A DNA stretch of 64,000 bases from Bacteroidales bacterium (GCA_024694125.1 JAILKE010000077.1:1-64000); one strand, 5' to 3'. Shown: positions 1 through 8,732, counted from the first letter of the stretch. The notes: generated by a model from the letters alone, not told the origin. Made by a program: numbers and translations.

Positions 1-2
1 GC

Positions 3-476
3 ACGGACGTCCTGCACAAGGGATGGAAGGAGGAGATCCAGAGTTTCTCGCAGGCCTACGACAACTGTCACCTCGACTCATCGCTCCTGCTGATGGAGTC
101 GTACGGATTCATCGACGGCAAGGACGAACGCTTCGTCAAGACGGTCCGGGCGGTCAAGAAGGAACTCTTCCACAATGGTCTGATGTACCGCTACAACACG
201 CCCGATGACTTCGGTCTGCCCAAGTCTGCCTTCACGCTATGTACCTTCTGGCTCATCCGTGCCCTATTTGTCATTGGCGAGACGGACGAGGCCCGGCGCC
301 TCTACGACCAGGTATTGAGCTACTCGAACCATCTGGGTCTGTTCAGCGAGGACATTGACTTCGAGTCGAAACGACTATTGGGCAACTTCCCACAGGCATA
401 CTCTCACCTGGCAGTCATCGACACGGCGCTCCTGTTCGCCGATGAATCGCCCTCTATCTGTCACTTGCCCAGATAG
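3..476 (+). CDS. GH15 glucoamylase-like protein, C-terminal part (truncated by window start)
   Basis: The reading frame is open from the left edge to a stop at 476, so only about 157 C-terminal residues are visible. They contain an SFSQAYD segment, LDSSLLLM, and a final GNFPQAYSHLA stretch. This combination is typical of the last helices of the (alpha/alpha)6 barrel in bacterial GH15 glucoamylase/trehalase-like enzymes, which remove glucose from alpha-glucans or trehalose. The catalytic acid region lies outside the window, so substrate and activity cannot be judged. No signal peptide can be seen because the N-terminus is missing. The next gene downstream has its own promoter, so this is probably the end of a transcription unit. 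Confidence 0.8.
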   Translation, partial: TDVLHKGWKEEIQSFSQAYDNCHLDSSLLLMESYGFIDGKDERFVKTVRAVKKELFHNGLMYRYNTPDDFGLPKSAFTLCTFWLIRALFVIGETDEARRLYDQVLSYSNHLGLFSEDIDFESKRLLGNFPQAYSHLAVIDTALLFADESPSICHLPR

Positions 477-515
477 GAAAATAGACGGGGATTGCGAAAA
501 AAAACGTAGATTTGC

Positions 516-546
516 TTGGCAGTTAGGTAAAATGTATTTACCTTTG
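516..546 (+). promoter_or_regulatory. Bacteroidota-type promoter for the GH43 gene
   Basis: TACCTTTG at 539-546 matches the -7 element TAnnTTTG. TTGG at 516-519 lies 19 nt upstream in the -33 position. The GH43 start codon is about 40 nt downstream. Confidence 0.6.
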
Positions 547-586
547 CGGGTAACGAACATCGAACAAGTACACACTCCCAGCGCAA

Positions 587-1711
587 ATGACTACACATTT
601 CCCCTACATCAGAGCCATACTCCTAGTTCTGCTCAGTACCCTCAGCATCCACATGTCGGCACAGGATTCCGACATACGCAGCGGTAAACTCTGGCTCGAT
701 GACCAGGGTCAGCACATCAATGCCCACGGCGGTGGCATATTGCAGCACAATGGTACCTACTACTGGTACGGAGAACACAAGTCGGACCATACCAGCAATG
801 CGCTGGTGGGCGTGACGTGCTACTCTTCGACCGACCTGATACATTGGCACAACTGCGGCGTGGCCCTCAGCATGAGCGACCGTCCTGGCAGCGACATCGA
901 ACGTGGCTGCATCATCGAACGGCCCAAAGTGATATACAACCACAGGACTGGCAAGTTCTGCATGTGGTTTCACCTCGAGCTGAAGGACCAAGGATACGGT
1001 GCCGCCCGCTACGGCGTGGCGGTGTCCGACCGGCCCGAGGGTCCATTCGAGTTTCTCTCTTCCCAACGCGCCAATCCCGGCCAGTGGCCTACGGAGTTTG
1101 ACAGCCGGGCATTGGCTATCGCAGACACACTCCATATAGCTCGCTACCAACAGTGGTGGACCCCAGACTGGTACCGGGCAGTCGAGTGCGGCCTCTTTGT
1201 CAAGCGTGACCTCGAGGGCGGGCAGATGTCGCGCGACATGACGCTCTATGTGGATGACGACGGCAAGGCATACCACATCTACTCATCGGAGGACAACCTG
1301 ACACTCCACATCGCCCTGCTCACGGACGACTACCTGCATCACTCGGACCGATATACCCGCGTAGCGCCTGCGGGGCACAACGAGGCTCCTGCCATCTTCA
1401 AGCGCCAGGGCACCTACTGGATGATTACTTCGGGCTGCACGGGCTGGGCCCCTAACGCGGCACGCATGTTCTCTGCCCCCTGCATATGGGGACCCTGGAC
1501 GCAACATCCCAATCCCTGCATCGGACCCAGGGCGGACAAGACCTTCGGCGGGCAGAGCACCTTCATACTTCCTCTGGGTAATGACCGATGGATATTCATG
1601 GCCGATATCTGGCGCCCTCGCCATCCCAGCGATGCCCGTTACATCTGGCTACCCATCGATTTTGAAGACGACAAACCCGTCATCCGCTGGTGCGACGAGT
1701 GGCATCCCTGA
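587..1711 (+). CDS. Exported GH43-family enzyme, exo-beta-1,3-galactanase-like
   Basis: A protein of 374 residues with a Sec signal peptide (cleavage near residue 25). It has a single five-bladed beta-propeller domain: NAHGGGIL at about 45-52, YYWYGE at 58-63, then repeated strand motifs such as GVAVSDRPEGPFEF and APAIFKRQGTYWMITSG. In most GH43 enzymes an Asp base sits in the first blade. Here the equivalent position reads AHGGG, as in the exo-beta-1,3-galactanase branch (subfamily 24 and relatives), where the Asp is known to be absent. I infer action on galactan side chains or arabinogalactan in the periplasm or at the surface; the subfamily is not certain. It is monocistronic, with its own promoter and a repeat tract after the stop. 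Confidence 0.75.
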   Translation: MTTHFPYIRAILLVLLSTLSIHMSAQDSDIRSGKLWLDDQGQHINAHGGGILQHNGTYYWYGEHKSDHTSNALVGVTCYSSTDLIHWHNCGVALSMSDRPGSDIERGCIIERPKVIYNHRTGKFCMWFHLELKDQGYGAARYGVAVSDRPEGPFEFLSSQRANPGQWPTEFDSRALAIADTLHIARYQQWWTPDWYRAVECGLFVKRDLEGGQMSRDMTLYVDDDGKAYHIYSSEDNLTLHIALLTDDYLHHSDRYTRVAPAGHNEAPAIFKRQGTYWMITSGCTGWAPNAARMFSAPCIWGPWTQHPNPCIGPRADKTFGGQSTFILPLGNDRWIFMADIWRPRHPSDARYIWLPIDFEDDKPVIRWCDEWHP

Positions 1712-1773
1712 AATGCAATCGAGGCAGTACATGTCATTGTACTGCCTCGCTTTAGTTTGGAACCATCTGGAGT

Positions 1774-1865
1774 TCACTTTGTACTTCGGTACTTTGTCAC
1801 TTTGTACTTTGTCACTTTGTACTTTGTCACTTTGTTCTTAGTCCCTTTGTACTTCGTCACTTAGT
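1774..1865. repeat. Low-complexity word repeat (CACTTTGTACTTTGT units)
   Basis: Degenerate 7-8-nt words (ACTTTGT, CACTTTGT, TACTTTG) are strung together between two convergent genes. The same vocabulary reappears at 30240-30295. The tract runs into the 3' end of the small minus-strand gene, whose last codons lie in it. Confidence 0.8.
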
Positions 1866-2120
1866 CCCTTCCCCAAACACCATTCGTTCCAATTGCTCCA
1901 GTGCATCATTCATATCCTCGGCGAATCGAGAGTGATCCAGCAGGTACTGCTGCCGCCCATTGGCCAATAAGGCATACAGTTCCGGAGGCATGGAATCGAC
2001 ATACGAGGCGATGGCCACCTCAATGTCGTCCTTCTGCCAGTCCATCGTGCTGTAACGATAAACGCGTTCCTTCTGGTGCAGGAAACAGTATGCCGTCTCC
2101 ATGCTCTGCTTAGTGATCAT
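1857..2120 (-). CDS. Small conserved hypothetical protein (87 aa)
   Basis: The protein is 87 residues, mostly helical and acidic, with motifs QAYCFLHQKERVY-like, TMDWQKDDIEVAIASYVD and LLANGRQQYL. The frame is open further upstream, but that extension runs through a perfect promoter at 2162-2193, so the ATG at 2120 is the likely start. I do not recognise a named domain. The balanced amphipathic composition and dedicated promoter argue for a real gene. There is no signal peptide or membrane segment, so it is probably cytosolic. The last residues overlap a low-complexity repeat. Confidence 0.6.
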   Translation of the reverse strand: MITKQSMETAYCFLHQKERVYRYSTMDWQKDDIEVAIASYVDSMPPELYALLANGRQQYLLDHSRFAEDMNDALEQLERMVFGEGTK

Positions 2121-2161
2121 AACTATTTCAATTGTAGTGTTCCATCCGTGGAAACACGATG

Positions 2162-2193
2162 CAAAGATACGCTGTTTTGGCGATTTATACAAA
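2162..2193 (-). promoter_or_regulatory. Consensus Bacteroidota promoter for the 87-aa gene
   Basis: On the minus strand TTTG (2190-2193), a 20-nt spacer and TATCTTTG (2162-2169) match the consensus exactly. This rules out the longer upstream start for the small gene. Confidence 0.8.
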
Positions 2194-2265
2194 CTTACAG
2201 TGCGAAATTGAGGCATTTTACTCGCTTTTCGGGATGGCTGCGTTCAACTATAAACAAAAAATGAT

Positions 2266-2273
2266 TATCTTTG
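2266..2273 (+). promoter_or_regulatory. Putative -7 element for the PL11 lyase gene
   Basis: TATCTTTG lies 36 nt before the PL11 start codon. The -33 element is poor (GTTC at about 2242), so control by an activator is possible. The site also rules out the longer upstream reading frame as the true start. Confidence 0.6.
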
Positions 2274-2308
2274 CGCCGCTAACTGATTATGACTGCACAT
2301 TTTATACA

Positions 2309-5143
2309 ATGAAAAAGCTCATTCCTTTCACTATTTGGCTATGCGTACAGTGCGCATTGGCCCAAACCTACGATACCATCCAGTATTGGCCGCTCAACAC
2401 GTACAGTGAAGCAACCATCAACAATCTGGCTGCAGACTCTGAAAATTGGGCACTGAACGATAAAGGTGGCCGTTACCAGAATGCGGTGGCTACGGATGGT
2501 TCATTGCTCACTGCCAACGGCACTGTAATAGCCGAAACCAACGGCATATACTTTGACCAAGGGATTGCAGCGCGCAATCTGCTACTGTGCTATGACCGTG
2601 GGTCATCGGGCAACGGCGTGCAAATACAATCGGCCAAACCCATCACCCTCAAGAACCTCAAGGCCGGACAGTTCGTCCGATTCGAACTGCGCTCGTCCAG
2701 TTTGGGCAACAACGGCATATCGGACGTGAACAACCTGAACGGCGAGTACGGGCAGGACACCTATACGGGACCGGACTTCAAGACATACACGTACGAAGTA
2801 GTTGCAGATGGAGACGTGAGCTGGACCAACACGGCCGGCGTGATATACCGCAACCTGTTGGTCTATGAGGACGTCACCGAGTACGAAGGTCAGGTTGCTG
2901 CTCCTGTGATGACCTACACTGGCGCTCCGGAATACAAGGTGACCCTCAGCTCGGCCACAGATGGAGCTACGATTCTCTATACGATGGTGGATCACGGCAC
3001 CGTGCTCGACTACCCATCGACCTACACCACCCCATTGACACTGACTCATACCGTCCGACTGCGCGCATTGGCCATCAAGGACAACATGAAGAACAGCGAG
3101 GTGACGGAACAGACATTCGACGTTCCGCTCAGTATGCCCTACGAGGGACGTCCCTTCGAACTGCTCACCGAGCCCTTGTGCCGCGGTCTGATAGCAACCC
3201 ATACAGACAATGGGTATCTGGTGAATTGGCGCCGACTGATAGATGACCCCCTGAATACGACCTTCCGTCTGTACCGCAACGGCGAACTGATATCGGGCAA
3301 GGCATGTACCAACACCAACCTGCTCGACGCATCGGGCACCGATTCCTGCCAATACATACTCGAAACCTGGGTCGATGACGCGTGCACGGAGCGTGACACA
3401 GCACTGATGCTCAGCAACGACTATTGGGACATTGCTCTGGACCGTCCTGACGGCGGCACGACCGAAAGCGGCGAATATATGTATGTACCGGGGGACTGTA
3501 TGGTGGCCGACGTGGACGGAGACCATGAGTATGAGGTGGTGATGAAATGGGACCCCTGCAACACCAACTGGAACCCTGCCAGTCCATCGGCCGTCAATGA
3601 TGTGGCCAATACCGCCGGACAGAAGGACAACTCCCTCAGCGGTTATACCGGTCCCGTCATCATCGACTGCTACGGTCTGAGACCTTCCGACGGAGAGAGC
3701 AAACGGCGCTGGCGCATTCAGTTGGGCAAGAACATCCGTGCTGGCGCCCACTACACTCAGTTGATGGTGTACGACCTGGACGGAGACGGCAAGGCTGAGG
3801 TGGCCTGCAAGACAGCACCGGGAACCATAGACGGGCTGGGCAACTACGTGCTGCTGCCCGGTGATGACGCTACGGCCGACTACCGCGCGACAAACGGCAG
3901 CAAGAGCGGGTACGTCATCTCGGGACCGGAATATCTGACTGTCTTCAACGGCGAGACAGGCGCTGAAATAGCTACGACACGGTTCCTGCCTCCCCGCGAC
4001 ACGATCAGTTCCTGGGGAGACTCGTACGGCAATCGCAGTGAACGCTATCTGGCCTGCGTGGCCTATCTGGGCAATGAGGTACAGACTACGGATGGGGAAA
4101 ACCGACCTGCGGCTTCGCTCGTGATGTGCCGCGGATACTACACTGCAGCATTTCTATGGGCAGTTGATTTCGATGGCTCGGAACTGAGCACCCGCTGGCT
4201 GCACACTTCGGCAGCAGCAGGCTACGGTGCATACGGCGAGGGAGCACACAGCCAGGCAGTAGCTGATGTGGATGGAGACGGGATGGACGAGATCATTTAC
4301 GGATCGTGCGCCATTGACCACGACGGCACTCTGCTGTACCGCACAGGACTGGGACACGGCGATGCGTTGCACGTGGGCGATTTCTTGCCCGACCGTCCTG
4401 GACTGGAGGTAATGATGGTGCACGAGGAGACGACATCGGCCTATGGTACCGAGATGCACGATGCCCTGACTGGCGAACACCTGAGCGGCGTGTATGCCGG
4501 CAGCGACATAGGCCGTGGTCTGATAGCGGACATCGATGCAGCAAGCCGTGGTGCGGAATATTGGAGCACTCAGTCGAATAATGTCTATAGCGCCGACGGC
4601 GTGAGCATCTCGACCAAAAGGCCTACGGTCAACTTCCGTACCTACTGGGACGGCGACCTGCAGGAGGAACTGACAGAACAGGGCGCCATCACCAAATGGA
4701 CCGGACGTTCGAGCAGCATCAATACATTGGTCAATTTCGTCTCTACCTACAAGGCTGGCACTGACCTGATCAAATACACGCCGTGCCTGCAGGCCGACAT
4801 CTTCGGTGACTGGCGCGAGGAACAGATATACTACGATGCTGCTACATTCTCGCATCTGTGGATATTCTCTACCCCCTACCAGACGGACTACAGCATCCCT
4901 ACGCTGATGCACGACCACCAGTACCGTATGGCTACGGTATGGCAGACGTCGGCCTACAATCAACCGCCACACCTCTCATACTATCTGCCAGACTATGTCA
5001 AGGTGCTCGAAGAGTCCACTGGCATCACTTCAACCCAGGCGGAAGACTTCGCTCCCTCGGCTTATAGATTGATTTGGCTTCAGGGCCGACTCTGCATTGA
5101 ACGAGATGGAGAGATATATGACTTGATGGGCCGACGCAAGTAA
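2309..5143 (+). CDS. Exported rhamnogalacturonan lyase, PL11 family
   Basis: The chosen ATG gives 944 residues beginning MKKLIPF with a Sec signal (cleavage after CALAQ, near residue 19). Residues 20-190 look like a carbohydrate-binding beta-sandwich, followed by a CBM-like/FN3-like module. The PL11 catalytic eight-bladed propeller then starts with DNGYLVNWR and continues with VADVDGDHEYEVVMKWDP, GAHYTQLMVYDLDGDGKAEV and FGDWREEQIYYD. The repeated D-x-D-G-D loops are the calcium sites of this fold. The family cleaves the rhamnose-galacturonate backbone of pectin by beta-elimination. The last residues, IYDLMGRRK, resemble a shortened form of the C-terminal tail seen on many exported Prevotella proteins. 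A second PL11 gene starts at 63354. Confidence 0.9.
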   Translation: MKKLIPFTIWLCVQCALAQTYDTIQYWPLNTYSEATINNLAADSENWALNDKGGRYQNAVATDGSLLTANGTVIAETNGIYFDQGIAARNLLLCYDRGSSGNGVQIQSAKPITLKNLKAGQFVRFELRSSSLGNNGISDVNNLNGEYGQDTYTGPDFKTYTYEVVADGDVSWTNTAGVIYRNLLVYEDVTEYEGQVAAPVMTYTGAPEYKVTLSSATDGATILYTMVDHGTVLDYPSTYTTPLTLTHTVRLRALAIKDNMKNSEVTEQTFDVPLSMPYEGRPFELLTEPLCRGLIATHTDNGYLVNWRRLIDDPLNTTFRLYRNGELISGKACTNTNLLDASGTDSCQYILETWVDDACTERDTALMLSNDYWDIALDRPDGGTTESGEYMYVPGDCMVADVDGDHEYEVVMKWDPCNTNWNPASPSAVNDVANTAGQKDNSLSGYTGPVIIDCYGLRPSDGESKRRWRIQLGKNIRAGAHYTQLMVYDLDGDGKAEVACKTAPGTIDGLGNYVLLPGDDATADYRATNGSKSGYVISGPEYLTVFNGETGAEIATTRFLPPRDTISSWGDSYGNRSERYLACVAYLGNEVQTTDGENRPAASLVMCRGYYTAAFLWAVDFDGSELSTRWLHTSAAAGYGAYGEGAHSQAVADVDGDGMDEIIYGSCAIDHDGTLLYRTGLGHGDALHVGDFLPDRPGLEVMMVHEETTSAYGTEMHDALTGEHLSGVYAGSDIGRGLIADIDAASRGAEYWSTQSNNVYSADGVSISTKRPTVNFRTYWDGDLQEELTEQGAITKWTGRSSSINTLVNFVSTYKAGTDLIKYTPCLQADIFGDWREEQIYYDAATFSHLWIFSTPYQTDYSIPTLMHDHQYRMATVWQTSAYNQPPHLSYYLPDYVKVLEESTGITSTQAEDFAPSAYRLIWLQGRLCIERDGEIYDLMGRRK

Positions 5144-5224
5144 TATTGACCCTGCCATCTTCTCTCTATGACCCGCTTGCTCTCGGGCAAACCATCGCAA
5201 TTGATTTGTCTCTGAATAGAATAA

Positions 5225-5252
5225 GGGGACCCGGCTATATGGCCAGGTCCTC
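5225..5252. terminator. Bidirectional hairpin between PL11 and korB
   Basis: The stem GGACCcGGC / GGCCaGGTCC is closed by a short AT loop and followed by a T-rich run on the plus strand. It lies between convergent genes, so it can serve both. Confidence 0.6.
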
Positions 5253-5306
5253 TTTCTATTACGATATCCGACAGTCTATGCTTCGGACATATTAGATACG
5301 CAGGAA

Positions 5307-6335
5307 TTACTTAACCTCCCAGGTATCGCCGCTCAGGAGCAAGTCCTTGAGTGTGCGCTGTGGCTTCTTGCCCTTGACCTCGTCAATCTGTGCATTGACG
5401 CAATCATTGTAGGTAGGAGCTTCAACGTCACGGATGACGCCCAGTGCGATAGGCAGGTCGTCGTCAGCACCGGCATAGCCGTATGGGCTGTATCCCATCA
5501 TAGCGAGCTTGAGGTGGAAAGTAGGATCGGCCATCTTGGCATCGTGCACGAGCAGATCCTTCTCGGTGATGCCGTTCTCTCCGATGGTGACCGACTTGAT
5601 GTTCCAACCATCGAGGATAAGGCCCTTATCACGGTTCTTGCCATAGATCATTGGCTTGCCATCCTCGAGCAGGATAGTCTTGTCTGCACGTACGGCAGGA
5701 TAGGTGATGCGCTTGTGGATACCGTCGGCGAAGATAACGCAGTTGCAGAGTTCCTCTACGACGGCTGCGCCCTTGTGCTTGGCAGCAGCTACCATGCAGG
5801 CTACCGAGCCCTTGATGTCATTGTCGATGGCACGGGCGAAGAAGTTGCCACGTGCGCCCAGGCAAAGCTCTGCTGGGCAGAATGGATCTTCGACAGTACC
5901 CCAAGGTGAAGACTTGCTCACCAGACCACGGTCTGATGTTGGCGAGTACTGACCCTTGGTCAAGCCATAGATCTTGTTGTTGAAGAGCAAGATATTGAGG
6001 TCGATGTTACGACGCATGGCATGGATGAAGTGGTTACCACCGATGGCCAGGCAGTCACCGTCACCACTCACGTTCCAGACGGTGAGGTCTGGACGGGTAG
6101 TCTTGAGACCGGTAGCTACAGCCAATCCACGTCCGTGGATGGTGTGCATACCATAAGTATTCATATAGTATGGCATACGGCTGGAACAACCGATACCTGA
6201 TATCACTGCAGTCTGGCTGGGTGCAATACCCAGTTCGGCCATAGCCTTCTGCATCGAAGCAGCCACAGCGTGATCTCCACAACCAGCGCAGAACTTGAGC
6301 GGCTGATCGGACTTAAAGTCTTGTTGAGTATACAT
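5307..6335 (-). CDS. korB: 2-oxoacid:ferredoxin oxidoreductase, beta (TPP-binding) subunit
   Basis: The protein is 342 residues. It has CAGCGDH at 16-22, the thiamine-pyrophosphate motif GDGD at 91-94 with Asn at 101, and the KIYGLTKGQYSPTS signature of KorB-type beta subunits. With the alpha/gamma fusion at 6900-8732 it would oxidatively decarboxylate 2-oxoglutarate or a related 2-oxoacid to an acyl-CoA, reducing ferredoxin. The ATG at 6335 (MYTQQDFKS) is the start; a longer frame upstream runs through an A/G-rich repeat arm and would add a spurious hydrophobic leader. The gene is unusually far from korA because a 550-bp element with its own gene lies between them. Confidence 0.92.
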   Translation of the reverse strand: MYTQQDFKSDQPLKFCAGCGDHAVAASMQKAMAELGIAPSQTAVISGIGCSSRMPYYMNTYGMHTIHGRGLAVATGLKTTRPDLTVWNVSGDGDCLAIGGNHFIHAMRRNIDLNILLFNNKIYGLTKGQYSPTSDRGLVSKSSPWGTVEDPFCPAELCLGARGNFFARAIDNDIKGSVACMVAAAKHKGAAVVEELCNCVIFADGIHKRITYPAVRADKTILLEDGKPMIYGKNRDKGLILDGWNIKSVTIGENGITEKDLLVHDAKMADPTFHLKLAMMGYSPYGYAGADDDLPIALGVIRDVEAPTYNDCVNAQIDEVKGKKPQRTLKDLLLSGDTWEVK

Positions 6336-6350
6336 AAATGTTATTTTTTG

Positions 6351-6899
6351 AAAGGAAGAGAAAAGGAATAAAAGGGAAGAGAAAAAGGAGAGAAAAAGAC
6401 AATACAAAAACCAGATATGATTTTAGTTCATAATATCAAAACCTTAATCTCATACTCTTCTCATTTTCAAAGTGAATCTTTAATTCCTTTGTTATCTATA
6501 ATGCCTTGCATATATGCATTTAGATACCAACTTGCTCCCTCTATTTTATAAATTAATTCTTGTTCAGTCTCATTTGTAATATATTGGAGGTCGCGAGAAA
6601 GAATAATATAATATCTACATTCTTCCAAACTTCCTTGTGAAATATTCAAGAAACGAAGTTTATCAGGCTTTCCAATTTTCTTATAACCTTCAGCAATATT
6701 AGCCGCTATTGAAACCGCTGCTCTGGTGAACTGAGACCAAAGGCCACGGCGTTCATAGGCAGGAAACTGTGATGTAGCATTATAAACTGCAAGCACAAAT
6801 TCATGTGCCTTTTGCCATGCTATCAAGCGCTGAAAACCATAATCAGTCATAGCAAACGTCCCTTTCACTCCCTTTTCTCTTCTTTTTCACTTCTCTTAA
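6351..6899. mobile_element. Family 1 inverted-repeat element carrying a four-helix-bundle gene (element B)
   Basis: The left arm (6351-6410) is built of GGAAGAGAAAAGG words and ends in AGACAATACAAA. The right arm (6852-6899) reads, on the minus strand, AGAAGAGAAAAGGGAG followed by TGAAAGGGACGTTTGC. The arms are imperfect inverted copies and bracket one gene at 6467-6850. The right arm starts at the base after the korA stop codon, and the left arm ends 15 nt before the korB start. The arms match gene-less copies at 41281-41413, 44261-44494 and 62039-62171. The resemblance to 23S rRNA intervening sequences (a stem enclosing a gene of the same protein family) is my inference. Confidence 0.7.
6467..6850 (-). 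CDS. Four-helix-bundle protein (23S rRNA intervening-sequence protein family)
   Basis: The protein is 127 residues from the ATG at 6850; a GTG at 6868 is a possible alternative. Motifs FQRLIAWQKAHEFV, FPAYERRGLWSQFTRAAVSIAANIAEGY and SLEECRYYIILSRDL are the hallmarks of the TIGR02436/PF05635 family. The fold is a four-helix bundle related to the accessory proteins of diversity-generating retroelements; the biochemical role of the family is not established. The gene lies between korA and korB in the same orientation, inside inverted-repeat arms. The arm itself supplies the purine-rich sequence (AAAGGGA) before the start. Codon and base use are clearly AT-richer than in kor, consistent with a mobile passenger. 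Confidence 0.88.
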   Translation of the reverse strand: MTDYGFQRLIAWQKAHEFVLAVYNATSQFPAYERRGLWSQFTRAAVSIAANIAEGYKKIGKPDKLRFLNISQGSLEECRYYIILSRDLQYITNETEQELIYKIEGASWYLNAYMQGIIDNKGIKDSL

Positions 6900-8732
6900 T
6901 TACAAATTAGCTATAGCCTTCTCGATATCTGCAATCTGGAATGGCTGACCCTTAACCTCATTGAACTGCTTGATGCTGATGCCCTCAATCTGAGAACGGA
7001 GGTAGCCGGCGAATTGGCCATTGTTCAGCTCGCAGCAGAGGATGGTCTTGTAGCGACGGAGAACCTCAGCAGTGTTCTTAGGCAGAGGAGCGATGTAAGA
7101 GAAGTGTGCCTGAGCCAACTTCTTGCCCTGTGCACGGAGATTCTCAACCGCAGCAGAGATATGACCGTAGGTGCCGCCCCAACCGATGACGATAGTATCA
7201 GCATCTGCGTCGCCTGTGACTTCGAGAGCTGGGATGCAGTTGGCGATATAATCGATCTTCTTCTGACGGTTGGTAACCATCATCTGGTGCATGTTAGGAT
7301 CGGTGGTGATAGCTCCAGCAGGAGTCTTCTCTAGGCCACCCAGACGGTGCATCAAGCCCTCGGTACCAGGAATGGCCTTAAGACGGACGAAGGTCTCAGA
7401 ATCGCGGTCGAATGGCTTATAGTCAATAGTACCCTCAGCTGCAACAGCAGGCTTGATGGCTGGCAGAGAGTCGATGTCCTGGATGCGGAACGAAGATGAG
7501 CCATTGCCCAGGAAGGCATCGGTCAAAAGGATAACAGGAGTATTGTGCTCGAGCGCAATCTTGGAAGCGCTATATGCTGCGTGGAAGCAATCAACTGGAG
7601 TAGATGCTGCCATCACTACGCATGGACACTCACCGTTGCGACCATAGAGGCACTGAATCAAGTCGGTCTGCTCGGTCTTGGTAGGCAGACCCGTCGATGG
7701 ACCACCACGCATTACGTCGATGACAACCAATGGCAACTCGGCCATCACTGCCAGACCGATAGCCTCGCTCTTGAGCGCAATGCCAGGGCCTGATGTTGAG
7801 GTTGCTGCCAATGCACCACCGAAGCTGGCACCGATTGCGGTACATATACCTGCAATCTCGTCTTCGGCCTGTACGGTTGTTACGCCGAGGAACTTCAACT
7901 TAGACAGTTCGTGCAGGATGTCGGTAGCTGGGGTGATAGGATATGAACCCAAGAAAAGTTTCAAACCAGCCTTCTCGGCAGCGGCAACAAGGCCGTATGC
8001 TGTAGCGGCATTACCCTTGACGTCGCAGTATGTACCAGCCTCTGCCTGCTTGCTCTCTACTCGATAGGTAGAAACCGAAGCGTGGGTATTGGCACCATAG
8101 TTGAAACCATCAGTGATGACCTTGATGTTGGCCTCGAGGACAGCAGGCTTCTTGCCGAACTTGCCGGTCAGGAAGTCGATAGCCTTGTCCAATGGACGAT
8201 TGAACAACCAGAACACAAAGCCCAATGCGAAGATGTTACGGCAACGGGCGATAGACTTGGCATCCATACCGCTGTCGGCCAATGAAGCCTTGGTTGATTC
8301 GGTCACTGGTACTGGCAGGATCTGCATCACGCCAGCCAGACCCATCTCCTGGAATGGATCGTCGGTAGTGAACTTAGCCTTGTCCAGACCTGCCTTGACG
8401 AAGGTATCCTGGTCATAGATGAGTACGCCACCCTTCTTTAGGTACTTGGCGTTCTGCTTGAGGGCCGCAGGATTCATTGCTACAAGCACGTCGCACTGGT
8501 CACCTGGAGTATAGACCTTCTTACCTACGTGTACCTGATAAGAAGATACACCAGCCAGCGAACCGACTGGAGCACGCATCTCGGCAGGATAGTCTGGGAA
8601 TGTACTGATCTCGTTGCCCAATATGGCTGCAACGGTCGAGAAGATGGTACCGGCCAACTGCATGCCGTCACCTGAGTCACCCGAGAAACGTACTACTACT
8701 TCCGGGGTCTCAATAATCTTTGGATTCTCCAT
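6900..8732 (-). CDS. korA: 2-oxoacid:ferredoxin oxidoreductase, fused gamma-alpha subunit
   Basis: The protein is 610 residues. The N-terminal 190 residues form the gamma domain (VVVRFSGDSGDGMQLAGTIF). The alpha part follows, with GNAATAYGLVAAAEKAGLKLFLGSYPITPATDILHELSK and the GPGIALKSEAIGLAVMAELPLVVIDVMRGGPSTGLPT region that contacts thiamine pyrophosphate and the beta subunit. This fused form is usual in Bacteroidota. The protein works with KorB in the cytosol in reductive or oxidative 2-oxoacid metabolism. Its stop codon touches the right arm of the inserted element at 6899, so korA and korB mRNA presumably includes the element. Confidence 0.92.
   Translation of the reverse strand: MENPKIIETPEVVVRFSGDSGDGMQLAGTIFSTVAAILGNEISTFPDYPAEMRAPVGSLAGVSSYQVHVGKKVYTPGDQCDVLVAMNPAALKQNAKYLKKGGVLIYDQDTFVKAGLDKAKFTTDDPFQEMGLAGVMQILPVPVTESTKASLADSGMDAKSIARCRNIFALGFVFWLFNRPLDKAIDFLTGKFGKKPAVLEANIKVITDGFNYGANTHASVSTYRVESKQAEAGTYCDVKGNAATAYGLVAAAEKAGLKLFLGSYPITPATDILHELSKLKFLGVTTVQAEDEIAGICTAIGASFGGALAATSTSGPGIALKSEAIGLAVMAELPLVVIDVMRGGPSTGLPTKTEQTDLIQCLYGRNGECPCVVMAASTPVDCFHAAYSASKIALEHNTPVILLTDAFLGNGSSSFRIQDIDSLPAIKPAVAAEGTIDYKPFDRDSETFVRLKAIPGTEGLMHRLGGLEKTPAGAITTDPNMHQMMVTNRQKKIDYIANCIPALEVTGDADADTIVIGWGGTYGHISAAVENLRAQGKKLAQAHFSYIAPLPKNTAEVLRRYKTILCCELNNGQFAGYLRSQIEGISIKQFNEVKGQPFQIADIEKAIANL

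Noticed and set aside
6336-6407. Upstream extension of korB to 6407
   Set aside because: The extra residues are a translation of the A/G-rich repeat arm. The family starts at MYTQQDFKS.
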